From TMED108 sp036166415 (GTDB lineage: Bacteria > Fidelibacterota > Marinisomatia > Marinisomatales > TCS55): DNA of 28,094 nt. The translations under genes and the position numbers were made by a program. Below are positions 8,018 to 15,858 of this stretch, piece by piece (within the stretch, counting starts at the first letter, position 1; every line of letters starts with the position of its first letter). A model generated the notes under the pieces. It saw only the letters and a program-made list of their open reading frames with translations. It was not told the origin of the DNA and searched no databases. The stretch is from the NCBI GenBank assembly GCA_036166415.1, contig JAYZHP010000073.1:1-28094 (forward strand), read 5' to 3'.

Positions 8018-9777
8018 TTTTGTTCTGCTTCAAGCTCAACCAATGAAGACGCAATTAATTCAATAAATATATTAACCTGCTTAAGCATATCCATTAATTG
8101 AGAATGAAGTTGATTGATTTCAGCTGATTTTTGTGAAGAATCATTACTAGTTATTCTTTCTAAGCGATCCAATCTATATTTTTGTTCTAAATCTTTATTC
8201 TCTTGACCTTTTGTGATAATCTTTTCCACTTTTGATTTGTCAAATTTGGCAAAAAATTTATCTAAGCGCTTAACCTGCTTAATCAATCGTTTATGATAAT
8301 CAATTATTTCAGCTTGATCTAGATCTGTAAATTCTTCATTAATACCTTCTTTTTTAGCAACCAGCGAGGTAAATCGCAATTGAATTAAATCATTCATAGA
8401 GTTCAAATAATTAACAATAGATACAAGCGAGAATAATTCTTTTGATTGATTTGAGCTTAAGTCAGATTTGCTAGTTGTTATTAAATAATCACCAATTTTT
8501 TGGTTTAAAAAAGAAATTTTCTCGATCCGCTGGTTCATGCCACTCATCAAATCAATTTCTGAATTTTCAACATCAACCAATTCTTGTCCTTTGATAAATG
8601 GGCGCACCAGAGTCCCCACAACCCTCTCCATTAATCCCACAACCCCTTTGATTTCTGCTTGAGCGTTATTAATAGCAGCTTCGGGTTGATTAACTAGGCT
8701 TTCATCTAGATGTAGCACCGCTGGTTTTTCAATATTTCTATCCAAATCTTTATCGGGCAAATAGTGTATGATTGTTTTTGCGATAAATCCAGTAAATGGT
8801 ATAAAAACAAGTGAAGCAACTATATTAAAGAAAGTATGTGCATTTGCAATTTGCCTAGGAATATTTTGAGAGGTTTGAGAAATAAATTCTGCAAATGTTG
8901 GAATCCAAAAACAGAAGAGCAAAACTCCAATTACATTAAATGTTACGTGCGCAACAGCAACTCGCTTAGCATCTCGTGAAGCATTTAAGCCAGCCAAAAG
9001 CGCGGTGACACAAGTGCCAATGTTTGCACCAAAAATAAGAGGGATTCCCGCTTCGAGCGTGATGGACCCTCCGCTCGCAAGTGTGATCACAATTCCTGTT
9101 GTTGCGCTACTACTTTGAACAAGAGCAGTAAAGATAGCTCCCGCCATAATCCCTAAAAAAGGATTTTCAAAGCTTGTTAGGATACTGTTGAATCCAGGAT
9201 CGGAGCGCAAAGGCTTCATAGTATCAGACATTACTTTCATTCCATAAAAAAGTAGTCCAAATCCTAAAATGACGAACCCTAAGTTTTTTATAGTATCTTT
9301 TTTTGAAAAAAGAGCCATTAGTGATCCCGCTGCAATCAGAAGCAATGCATAATCAGTTACTTTGAATGCAACAATTTGTGCAGTTACCGTACTGCCTATA
9401 TTAGAGCCGAGTATGACGCCAAGGGCTTGTGAAAAAGCAAGAAGTCCAGAATTAACAAAGCTTACCAGCATTACAGTGGTAGCGCTACTACTCTGAATCA
9501 CCATCGTGACAAATGCCCCAACAACTACAGCAAGATATTTGTTAGATGTTAATTTTTCAAGGATAGTTCTCATGCTATTTCCAGCTGTCACTTTCATTCC
9601 ATCGCTCATCATTTCCATTCCATACAAAAACATACCCATTCCACCTAGAAGGCCAGTTGCCAACAAGAAGAAAGAGATTGAATTTGCATCACCATCAGAA
9701 CCATAGAGTGATCCTGTAAAAACAAATAGTAAAATAGCAGCTGTTTTTAAAGTAAGCTTATTACGTATTGAATTCAT
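8014..9777 (-). CDS. Na+/phosphate cotransporter family protein (NptA-like) with PhoU-like C-terminus
   Basis: An inner-membrane transporter of the Na/Pi cotransporter family, expected to import inorganic phosphate with Na+, or in some relatives to act in efflux or regulation. After a signal-like N-terminal helix (about residues 10-27) there are two inverted-repeat transport cores. Each has the QSSSATT hallmark (residues 95-101 and 221-227) followed by LGSNIGSTVTA and FGANIGTCVTA. The last third (from about residue 360) is hydrophilic, alpha-helical and PhoU-like. Length (587) is typical for the two-domain form. It is 40 bases downstream of the proline dehydrogenase gene on the same strand and is probably co-transcribed with it. 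I see no Shine-Dalgarno site. Substrate is inferred from the family. Confidence 0.92.
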   Translation of the reverse strand: MNSIRNKLTLKTAAILLFVFTGSLYGSDGDANSISFFLLATGLLGGMGMFLYGMEMMSDGMKVTAGNSMRTILEKLTSNKYLAVVVGAFVTMVIQSSSATTVMLVSFVNSGLLAFSQALGVILGSNIGSTVTAQIVAFKVTDYALLLIAAGSLMALFSKKDTIKNLGFVILGFGLLFYGMKVMSDTMKPLRSDPGFNSILTSFENPFLGIMAGAIFTALVQSSSATTGIVITLASGGSITLEAGIPLIFGANIGTCVTALLAGLNASRDAKRVAVAHVTFNVIGVLLFCFWIPTFAEFISQTSQNIPRQIANAHTFFNIVASLVFIPFTGFIAKTIIHYLPDKDLDRNIEKPAVLHLDESLVNQPEAAINNAQAEIKGVVGLMERVVGTLVRPFIKGQELVDVENSEIDLMSGMNQRIEKISFLNQKIGDYLITTSKSDLSSNQSKELFSLVSIVNYLNSMNDLIQLRFTSLVAKKEGINEEFTDLDQAEIIDYHKRLIKQVKRLDKFFAKFDKSKVEKIITKGQENKDLEQKYRLDRLERITSNDSSQKSAEINQLHSQLMDMLKQVNIFIELIASSLVELEAEQN

Positions 9778-9817
9778 GTAGTAAATATATATTATTATTT
9801 ATTTGTTAATGAACTAA

Positions 9818-10717
9818 TTATTTTTTGAAAAGATTTTTTAAAACGTACGAAATAATTTTCGGATTCTCTTTTAGTCGCCGAATGGAATAATCGAACCATG
9901 ATTTTCCATATGGGACATAAACAGTTATTTTATATCCCTTAGATTTTAATTGATTTAAAGTGTTGCCCATTGGAACACCAAACAAAACTTGAAATTCAAA
10001 TCTATCTGGTGAAATATTATTATTTCTAATCCATTCTTCAAGTTTCCAGATTAAATTTAAATCATGCGTCGCAAGACAAAGATAGCCCTTTCCATTAAAA
10101 ATAGCTTGAGCTAATTTTTCAAAATTCTGATTTATTTTTAACCGATCTTTAATTGCGATTTCAGAAGACTCTTTATATATGCCTTTACATATCCGCAAAT
10201 TCAAATTAGGACTGTCCAACTGTTTTATATCATCAATACTTCTATACAAGTAAGCCTGAGTGACGGTACCTATTTTTGAAAAAACTGATGATGTTTCTTG
10301 ATATATTTTGTAAATATTATCAGTGTATTTTGAACTTTCCATATCAATAGTAATGCCAACATCATATTTTATTGCAGATTGAGCCAACTTCATCATTTGA
10401 TCTTTGCAAAAAGAATAATCTAACTCCAAACCTAGATGTGTAAGCTTGACAGAAATTGTACTATCTAGTTTAGTATCAGCAATTGCCTTTATTAACTCTG
10501 AGTAATGTTTCCGTATTTGAATAGCCTCATCTTTGGTTTTTATAAATTCACCAAGAATATCAATAGTTGATGAGAAGCCATTTCGATTTAGATCTTGAAC
10601 TACACCTAAGACATCTTCTGTTTTCTCACCTGCTACATAAGGCTTTGCAAATGGCTTAATCACCCATCTGGGAAGAAAAGGCATAACGCGAGCTAATATA
10701 GAATTTATAAGAGGCAT
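9818..10717 (-). CDS. Proline dehydrogenase (monofunctional, FAD-dependent)
   Basis: Oxidises L-proline to pyrroline-5-carboxylate and passes electrons through FAD to membrane quinone. Motifs of the PRODH barrel are present in order: SVKLTHLGLELD (89-100), TQAYLYRS (153-160), LRICKGIYKES (174-184, a variant of the usual RLVKGAY), CLATHD (214-219), EFQVLFG (241-247), and the substrate-binding VYVPYGKSWFDYSIRRLKEN (266-285). Length 299 fits the single-domain form; the P5C dehydrogenase partner is not in the window. The start ATG has no clear Shine-Dalgarno site. It is divergent from nuoA, and both share the 164-base intergenic region with two dyad symmetries. The link to respiration through the quinone pool is by family knowledge. 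Confidence 0.92.
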   Translation of the reverse strand: MPLINSILARVMPFLPRWVIKPFAKPYVAGEKTEDVLGVVQDLNRNGFSSTIDILGEFIKTKDEAIQIRKHYSELIKAIADTKLDSTISVKLTHLGLELDYSFCKDQMMKLAQSAIKYDVGITIDMESSKYTDNIYKIYQETSSVFSKIGTVTQAYLYRSIDDIKQLDSPNLNLRICKGIYKESSEIAIKDRLKINQNFEKLAQAIFNGKGYLCLATHDLNLIWKLEEWIRNNNISPDRFEFQVLFGVPMGNTLNQLKSKGYKITVYVPYGKSWFDYSIRRLKENPKIISYVLKNLFKK

Positions 10718-10881
10718 GTCTTAATGTAATTTAATCTTTCATTATAAAAGTCAAAAAATGTAATTGCTTTTCAATCAACTTTTCTTTCTAAATAAAAAAC
10801 ATAATAAAACGGTCAAGTTTATCTTGACCATCCTTGAGGAAAAGCTCTAAATTATGAGTCTCTAAATAAATAAATTTATTT
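10718..10881. promoter_or_regulatory. Divergent intergenic region between proline dehydrogenase and nuoA
   Basis: This 164-base, very AT-rich region must hold promoters for the leftward proline dehydrogenase unit and the rightward nuo-nqr unit. A sigma70-like candidate for nuo is TTGACC (10824-10829) with TAAATT (10848-10853) at 18-base spacing, which is only a moderate match. The -35 candidate lies inside the right arm of a GGTCAAG dyad. I cannot place a start site with confidence. Confidence 0.45.
10811..10829. promoter_or_regulatory. Perfect dyad GGTCAAG-N5-CTTGACC, candidate operator
   Basis: GGTCAAG (10811-10817) and CTTGACC (10823-10829) are perfect 7-bp inverted arms around TTTAT. It lies 52 bases before the nuoA start and overlaps a possible -35 element. 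A related CTTGAGG half-site follows at 10833-10839. The form fits a dimeric transcription factor site or a leader hairpin; it does not match FNR, CRP or Rex consensus spacing. Confidence 0.5.
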
Positions 10882-10883
10882 AT
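10866..10883. repeat. 18-bp perfect AT palindrome over the nuoA start codon
   Basis: ATAAATAAATTTATTTAT is its own reverse complement and runs into the ATG (10882-10884) of nuoA. There is no Shine-Dalgarno sequence before this start. The palindrome is made only of A and T, so a hairpin would be weak; it may instead keep the initiation region unstructured. Confidence 0.5.
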
Positions 10884-11307
10884 GTATCGCGACTTCGGAA
10901 CTATATTTGTTTTTATTTTTATTGGCATTGCGCTGATCTATTTGCCTTTGCTTATTCAAAAACTTCTTGCTCCAAACAACCCTAACCCCGATAAGTTAGC
11001 CACATATGAGTGTGGAGAAGAATCAGAAGGTTCTGCATGGGTTCAATTCAATATCCGATTTTATGTTGTTGCTTTAATTTTTTTAATTTTTGATGTAGAG
11101 GTTGTTTTTCTTTTTCCTTGGGCAGTTGTTTTTAATGATTTAGGGTTATTGGCATTTGTTGAAATGGGAATTTTTCTCCTTATTTTACTTGTTGGCCTTG
11201 CCTATGTATGGAAACGCTCTGATTTAGATTGGGTAAAATATAATGTAAAGTACGGTCGGGGTCGCTATTCAAGCTTAATTCAAAAGTCAAATACTTCTAA
11301 GGAATAA
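10882..11307 (+). CDS. nuoA: NADH-quinone oxidoreductase subunit A
   Basis: A three-helix membrane subunit of complex I that lies beside NuoH near the quinone site. Conserved YECGEESEGSAW is at residues 42-53, on the loop between helices 1 and 2, and the NIRFYVVALIFLIFDVEVVF stretch (57-76) carries the acidic residues of helix 2. Length 141 is normal. It is the first gene of a long unit ending with apbE. The start has no Shine-Dalgarno motif. nuoB follows after 2 bases. Confidence 0.96.
   Translation: MYRDFGTIFVFIFIGIALIYLPLLIQKLLAPNNPNPDKLATYECGEESEGSAWVQFNIRFYVVALIFLIFDVEVVFLFPWAVVFNDLGLLAFVEMGIFLLILLVGLAYVWKRSDLDWVKYNVKYGRGRYSSLIQKSNTSKE
11299..11303 (+). promoter_or_regulatory. Ribosome binding site of nuoB
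   Basis: AAGGA ends 6 bases before the nuoB ATG at 11310 and overlaps the end of nuoA. It is one of several good Shine-Dalgarno sites here, which argues against a typical Bacteroidota host. Confidence 0.65.
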
Positions 11308-11309
11308 TT

Positions 11310-11801
11310 ATGGGTGTATTAGAAAATAAATTTCAAGATAATGTAGTTGTTGCATCATTAGATAAGATTTTAGGATGGGCACGATCAACATCACCATGGT
11401 ATTTCCAATTTGGTCTAGCCTGTTGCGCAATTGAGATGATGGCATCAGCCGCAAGTAGACATGACCTCGAACGAATTGGTATGATGCCACGCTCATCGCC
11501 AAGACAAGCTGACGTAATGATTGTCGCAGGCACAGTTACCATGAAAATGGCGCTTCGAGTAAAAAAATTATATGAGCAAATGGCTGACCCTAAATATGTG
11601 ATATCAATGGGGAGTTGTGCAACGAGCGGTGGCCCTTATTGGCAGCATGGCTATCACGTATTAAAAGGAGTTGATTTGGTTGTTCCGGTTGATGTTTATG
11701 TGCCAGGATGCCCGCCAAGACCTGAAGCTTTGATTGAGGGTTTGTTAAAACTTCAAGAAAAGATACAAACCGAACGCCCTTTAACAAGAAAACTTGCATG
11801 A
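11310..11801 (+). CDS. nuoB: NADH-quinone oxidoreductase subunit B (N2 cluster subunit)
   Basis: Peripheral-arm subunit that holds cluster N2, the last Fe-S centre before quinone. The four cluster cysteines are intact: adjacent C38 and C39 in GLACCAIEMM, C103 in MGSCATSGGPY and C134 in VPGCPPRPEA. The ERIGMMPRSSPRQADVMIVA stretch (55-74) is also diagnostic. Length 163 is typical. It overlaps nuoC by four bases (ATGA). Confidence 0.97.
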   Translation: MGVLENKFQDNVVVASLDKILGWARSTSPWYFQFGLACCAIEMMASAASRHDLERIGMMPRSSPRQADVMIVAGTVTMKMALRVKKLYEQMADPKYVISMGSCATSGGPYWQHGYHVLKGVDLVVPVDVYVPGCPPRPEALIEGLLKLQEKIQTERPLTRKLA

Positions 11802-12298
11802 CATCTATTGAAATAAAAGAGGCTCTCAAAAATCAGTTTGGTAAATCAGTGATGGATAATGATGAATTACCTGAGAATCAAATTGAGATCAATGGAGATG
11901 ACTGGTTGGATATAGCAACATTCATGAGGAATGATCCCAAGCTTTCTTTTGATCAGTTAGAATGCATAACGGGCGTTGATACAGGAGAGGAAGGCCCTCT
12001 TCAGAGTCACTATAATCTACATTCAATGGAGCATCGTCATAAGATTGAGATTGTAATCAATCACGATAGGAATGAGCCCAAAGTTCCTTCAATTGAGAAG
12101 CTATGGCGAATTGGTGATTGGTTTGAAAGAGAGACTTATGACATGTTTGGCATTGAATATATTGGTCATAGAGATTTAAGAAGAATATTATGTCCAGATG
12201 ACTGGGAAGGCTGGCCTTTGCGAAAAGATTATGAAACCCAAGAATCTTTTCATGGAATTGTAGTCCCAAAAATTAAGGAAGAAGAAGGATGGGAGTAG
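11798..12298 (+). CDS. nuoC: NADH-quinone oxidoreductase subunit C
   Basis: The 30-kDa-type subunit of the hydrophilic connecting module. The signature WRIGDWFERETYDMFGIEY, followed by GHRDLRRILCPDDWEGWPLR and KDY, is present in the C-terminal half; the N-terminal half is less conserved. The length of 166 fits a separate NuoC, not the fused NuoCD of enterobacteria. The gene overlaps both neighbours: ATGA with nuoB and ten bases with the annotated nuoD start. Confidence 0.95.
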   Translation: MTSIEIKEALKNQFGKSVMDNDELPENQIEINGDDWLDIATFMRNDPKLSFDQLECITGVDTGEEGPLQSHYNLHSMEHRHKIEIVINHDRNEPKVPSIEKLWRIGDWFERETYDMFGIEYIGHRDLRRILCPDDWEGWPLRKDYETQESFHGIVVPKIKEEEGWE

Positions 12299-13407
12299 TA
12301 CAAGGGGATCAAATGGTCCTCAATATTGGACCGCAACATCCTAGTACACATGGAGTATTAAGGCTTGAAGTAACTACCGATGGGGAAATCGTTTCAAAAA
12401 TTACTCCCCATTTAGGTTATCTTCACCGTTGTTTTGAGAAGCATGCTGAAAATGTAACCTATGAACAGGTTATACCTTTTACTGATAGATGTGATTATTT
12501 GGCTTCAATGAATAGCAATTTTGGATATGTTGTTGCCATGGAAGAATTAATGGGGATCGAAGCTTGTGAAAGGGTGCAATATATAAGAGTCATTATGGCT
12601 GAGCTAAATCGGATCGCGAGCCATCTTCTAGCGCTTGGAGTGTATGGTCTAGATATTGGAGCATTCACTCCTTTTTTGTATATGCTGAGAGATCGAGAGC
12701 GTATATTAGATATGTTTGAATATACATGTGGCGCTCGTCTACTTTATAACTACATGTGGATTGGTGGTGTTTCTCATGACCTCCCCAAAGATTTTGAAAA
12801 AATCTGTATCGAATTTCTAGATTATTTTGAACCGCAAATAGATGAATACAACAATTTGCTTACATATAATAAAATATTTATTGAACGTACTGCAGATGTT
12901 GGCGTCATACCTGCAGATATTGCTATCAGTTATGGAGTGTCCGGTCCAAATCTTAGAGGTTCAGGTGTAAAGTGGGATGTAAGAAAGGATGAACCCTATT
13001 CGATTTATGATCGATTTGAATTTGATATTCCAACTGGAACAGGCGAATTTGGAACATTGGGTGATTGTTTTGACAGATACTGGGTTAGAATGCTTGAAGT
13101 AACTGAAAGCGTAAAAATTATTAGACAAGCTTTAAAAGATATACCGCAAGGAGATGTATTCGAAACAATGCCAAAAAAGATTCGACCTCCAGTTGGGTCA
13201 ATTTATAGAAGAACCGAAAGCCCTAGGGGGGATTTGGGTTATTATATTGTTAGCGATGGAAAGCCATCGCCTACTAGAGTAAAAATGCGATCCCCTGCAT
13301 TTACAGCGTTATCATGCTTAGATGAAGTTTCGAGCGGGTGGATGATTTCTGATGTATTAGCTATATTAGGAAGCTTGGATATTGTTTTAGGAGAGATTGA
13401 TAGATGA
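12289..13407 (+). CDS. nuoD: NADH-quinone oxidoreductase subunit D (49-kDa, quinone site)
   Basis: Forms the quinone-binding pocket with NuoB and NuoH. Residues expected at the quinone headgroup are present: the first His of HPSTHG (H17, H21 from the 12289 start) and Tyr58 in ENVTYEQ. The PHLGYLHRCFEKHAEN, DRCDYLASM and ELNRIASHLLALG blocks and the C-terminal end IVLGEIDR are typical. None of the [NiFe] hydrogenase cysteine ligands are retained, as expected for complex I. Two starts are possible: ATG 12289 (AAGGA 9 bases upstream), or ATG 12313, which has AAGGGG 5 bases upstream and avoids overlap with nuoC. nuoH begins in a 4-base overlap; there is no room for nuoE, F or G. Confidence 0.96.
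   Translation: MGVVQGDQMVLNIGPQHPSTHGVLRLEVTTDGEIVSKITPHLGYLHRCFEKHAENVTYEQVIPFTDRCDYLASMNSNFGYVVAMEELMGIEACERVQYIRVIMAELNRIASHLLALGVYGLDIGAFTPFLYMLRDRERILDMFEYTCGARLLYNYMWIGGVSHDLPKDFEKICIEFLDYFEPQIDEYNNLLTYNKIFIERTADVGVIPADIAISYGVSGPNLRGSGVKWDVRKDEPYSIYDRFEFDIPTGTGEFGTLGDCFDRYWVRMLEVTESVKIIRQALKDIPQGDVFETMPKKIRPPVGSIYRRTESPRGDLGYYIVSDGKPSPTRVKMRSPAFTALSCLDEVSSGWMISDVLAILGSLDIVLGEIDR
12302..12307 (+). promoter_or_regulatory. Strong ribosome binding site for an alternative nuoD start
   Basis: AAGGGG lies 5 bases before the in-frame ATG at 12313. That start would give an N-terminus MVLNIGPQHPSTHG, like many NuoD proteins. It competes with ATG 12289, and the sequence alone does not settle which is used. 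Confidence 0.5.
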
Positions 13408-14480
13408 CGGTTGATTATCTTATTGAATTGTTCTCGGGTCTAATAAATATTCCTGTGATAACTTTTTTATTAGCGGTAACAATTGCCGGAATTCCGCTCT
13501 TTATCTTGATGGCTTTAAACGCAACCATTGCTGTGTATGTTGAACGGAAAGTTTCTGCTTTTATGATGGATCGTATAGGCCCAATGGGTCAAGGCCCAGG
13601 CTTACATGCTGGTAAATGGGGTATCCTTCAGACAATTGCTGATGCTGTTAAGTTACTTATTAAAGAAGATACAGTTCCTGCTTCCGCAGATAAATTGCTT
13701 TTTAAAATGGCGCCCTTTATCATTTTTATAGGCGCATTTTTAGGTATAGCTGCCTTGCCATTTAGCTCAGTGATTCAAGTAGTGGACTTCAATGTTGGAG
13801 TCTTTTATATAATTGCAGTTGGCTCTGTAGGGGTTATAGGAATTGTAATGGCAGGATGGGCATCAAATAATAAATGGTCCTTATATGGAGCAATGAGATC
13901 TGCTGCACAAATTATTAGCTATGAGATTCCAGCTGGGCTATCCATAATTATTCCAATCATGATGTCTGGAACCATGAATCTTCAATCATTGATTGAGTTT
14001 CAATCAGGAACGGTTTGGGGCATCCTTCCTAATTGGATAATATTTAATAATCCTTTTAGTTTTTTAGCATTTTTCATCTTTTTCATTAGCGCGGTTGCTG
14101 AAACCAATCGCACGCCTTTTGATATACCTGAAGCTGAATCAGAATTAGTGGCTGGCTGGATGACTGAATACTCAGGTTTTAGATGGGCGGTCTTCTTTTT
14201 AAGTGAATACGCAAATATGTTTGTTGTTAGCGGTCTTGCAGCTGCAGGTTTTCTTGGGGGTTGGCAGAGCCCTATACCAGGATTATTCAACTCACCTATT
14301 TGGGGACTGTTTTGGTTTACTGGAAAAATCATCTTCTTAATCTTTGTTATGATGTGGTTTAGATGGACCTTCCCCAGGTTGCGCGTAGATCAATTAATGC
14401 ATGTCTGTTGGAAGGTATTTATTCCAATAGCGATGTTTAATATTTTTGGAGTTGGTATATGGAAATTAATTATAGGATAA
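13404..14480 (+). CDS. nuoH: NADH-quinone oxidoreductase subunit H
   Basis: The membrane subunit that joins the peripheral arm to the pump and lines the quinone channel. The conserved cytoplasmic loops are intact: YVERKVSAFMMDRIGPMGQG (45-64) and AETNRTPFDIPEAESELVAG (232-251), which carries the acidic residues of the E-channel. About eight or nine membrane helices are visible, and FPRLRVDQLMHVCWK near the C-terminus is typical. Length is 358, slightly long. It overlaps nuoD by four bases and is followed by nuoI after 3 bases. Confidence 0.97.
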   Translation: MTVDYLIELFSGLINIPVITFLLAVTIAGIPLFILMALNATIAVYVERKVSAFMMDRIGPMGQGPGLHAGKWGILQTIADAVKLLIKEDTVPASADKLLFKMAPFIIFIGAFLGIAALPFSSVIQVVDFNVGVFYIIAVGSVGVIGIVMAGWASNNKWSLYGAMRSAAQIISYEIPAGLSIIIPIMMSGTMNLQSLIEFQSGTVWGILPNWIIFNNPFSFLAFFIFFISAVAETNRTPFDIPEAESELVAGWMTEYSGFRWAVFFLSEYANMFVVSGLAAAGFLGGWQSPIPGLFNSPIWGLFWFTGKIIFLIFVMMWFRWTFPRLRVDQLMHVCWKVFIPIAMFNIFGVGIWKLIIG

Positions 14481-14483
14481 TTT

Positions 14484-15065
14484 ATGTCTAGATATTTTTC
14501 AAATATTTATGATACCGTAAACACATTATGGACAGGGATGCAAATTACTTTTCGACATATGATTAATATTCGAAAAGATAATGTCACTCTTCAATATCCC
14601 GAAGAACGCTGGCCGAGACCTGAAAGAAATATTGGATTCAATCATGAAGATTATAATGTAATTCGTTCTAGGTTGCACGTTGATATTGATGATTGCATTG
14701 GTTGCTATAGATGCGAAAGAGCTTGCCCAGTAGATTGTATTAAAATTGAAACTATTAAGTCAGATAGAGGTGAAGATATTCCAAAAGTAAAACATACTGG
14801 TGTTACCTCAAACGGAACCAAGAAAGGATTTGTGGTAAGTCGTTTTACAATTGACATGTCAGAATGCTGTTACTGTAATTTGTGTACATATCCTTGTCCT
14901 GAGGAGTGCATTTTTATGGTTGGTGGACCAAATAGTTCAAAACACCCTATAGATTATGAGTTTTCTGAAGTGGATAGAAAAGATTTGATCTACCAATTTG
15001 CAAAAAAGTTAACCCCCAACCAAAAAGACAGCCTAACCAAGGTAGATGAAAAGGCTGAGGCCTAA
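14484..15065 (+). CDS. nuoI: NADH-quinone oxidoreductase subunit I (2x[4Fe-4S])
   Basis: Ferredoxin-like subunit that carries clusters N6a and N6b towards N2. Two CxxCxxCxxxCP motifs are visible: C71, C74, C77, C81 in CIGCYRCERACP, and C128, C131, C134, C138 in CCYCNLCTYPCP. One additional Cys (129) sits next to the second motif and a further Cys follows each motif (C85, C142). An N-terminal amphipathic region anchors it to NuoH. The length of 193 is at the long side of bacterial NuoI. In a complex I without NuoEFG this subunit would be the likely electron entry point, by analogy with cyanobacterial NDH-1. It shares one base with nuoJ (TAATG). Confidence 0.97.
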   Translation: MSRYFSNIYDTVNTLWTGMQITFRHMINIRKDNVTLQYPEERWPRPERNIGFNHEDYNVIRSRLHVDIDDCIGCYRCERACPVDCIKIETIKSDRGEDIPKVKHTGVTSNGTKKGFVVSRFTIDMSECCYCNLCTYPCPEECIFMVGGPNSSKHPIDYEFSEVDRKDLIYQFAKKLTPNQKDSLTKVDEKAEA

Positions 15066-15553
15066 TGGCTGAATTTACTTTCTGGTTTATTGTTGCTCTA
15101 ACTATAAGCTCTGCCTTAATGGTTGTTTCAAGCAAAAGCTTGGTCTATTCAGCGTACTCATTATTATTTACGTTTATTGGCGTAACGGCATTGTATGTGT
15201 TTTTATGGGCTGATTTCTTGGCGGTAGTGCAGGTAGTAGTTTATGTTGGTGGCATATTGGTCTTAATTATTTTTGGCATTATGCTTACAAATAAAATATC
15301 TTCTGCTAATATCAGTCATACGTCAGTTCAAAAACGGGCAGGCGTTTTTGTTGTGATTGGATTTATTGGAGTTTTAGGATATGTGATTTTTAATACCCCT
15401 TGGATTCAGCTACCAAATACTGAACCGGTGGACACAACAAGATCTATCGGTAATCTATTAATGATAGATTATCTATTACCATTTGAAGCAGCTTCCTTCT
15501 TATTACTTGGCGCATTGATTGGCGCGACAACCCTATCAAGGAAGGATGATTAA
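15065..15553 (+). CDS. nuoJ: NADH-quinone oxidoreductase subunit J
   Basis: Membrane subunit with five predicted helices at the junction between quinone site and antiporters. The conserved helix 3 is seen in ADFLAVVQVVVYVGGILVLI (49-68), with Tyr60 at the position of the conserved Tyr of other NuoJ and the pi-bulge glycines after it. The length of 162 is normal. It begins within the nuoI stop and ends within the nuoK start, both as TAATG. An 8-bp inverted repeat in its 3' part is treated as fortuitous. Confidence 0.95.
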   Translation: MAEFTFWFIVALTISSALMVVSSKSLVYSAYSLLFTFIGVTALYVFLWADFLAVVQVVVYVGGILVLIIFGIMLTNKISSANISHTSVQKRAGVFVVIGFIGVLGYVIFNTPWIQLPNTEPVDTTRSIGNLLMIDYLLPFEAASFLLLGALIGATTLSRKDD

Positions 15554-15858
15554 TGGATAGCTTAAGTAATTATCTACTGGTTAGCGCTATCCTTTTTTCA
15601 TTAGGCTTATTTGGTGTTGTTACACGTAGAAACGGTGTAGCGGTCCTAATGGGTGTAGAATTAATCCTTAATGCTGCGAATCTAAACTTCCTTGCTTTTG
15701 CTAGATTTGGTGGCATGAATATGTCGGGACATGTTTATGCTTTATTTGTCATTGTGCTGGCCGCAGCAGAAGCTGCTGTCGCCCTAGCAATTATAATTAA
15801 TATTTTTAATAATTTTAATACAATCAATATTGATGATGTAAGCGAGCTAAAGCAATGA
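15553..15858 (+). CDS. nuoK: NADH-quinone oxidoreductase subunit K
   Basis: Small three-helix MrpC-like subunit of the E-channel. Both functionally key intramembrane glutamates are present: Glu36 in GVELILNAANLNF and Glu73 in LAAAEAAVALAII. The length of 101 matches the family exactly. It is coupled to nuoJ (TAATG) and to nuoL (ATGA overlap). Confidence 0.96.
   Translation: MDSLSNYLLVSAILFSLGLFGVVTRRNGVAVLMGVELILNAANLNFLAFARFGGMNMSGHVYALFVIVLAAAEAAVALAIIINIFNNFNTINIDDVSELKQ

Noticed and set aside
10811..10829. Rho-independent terminator for an upstream gene
   Set aside because: The dyad has no T-run after either arm, and the neighbouring gene on the left is transcribed away from it.
14000..14332. 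Minus-strand 110-codon open frame inside nuoH
   Set aside because: It is a shadow of the conserved nuoH frame; the nuoH motifs explain the lack of stops on the other strand.
15451..15471. 8-bp inverted repeat TAATCTAT-N5-ATAGATTA in nuoJ
   Set aside because: It lies inside an intact coding sequence, is nearly all A/T, and such repeats are expected by chance in DNA of this composition.
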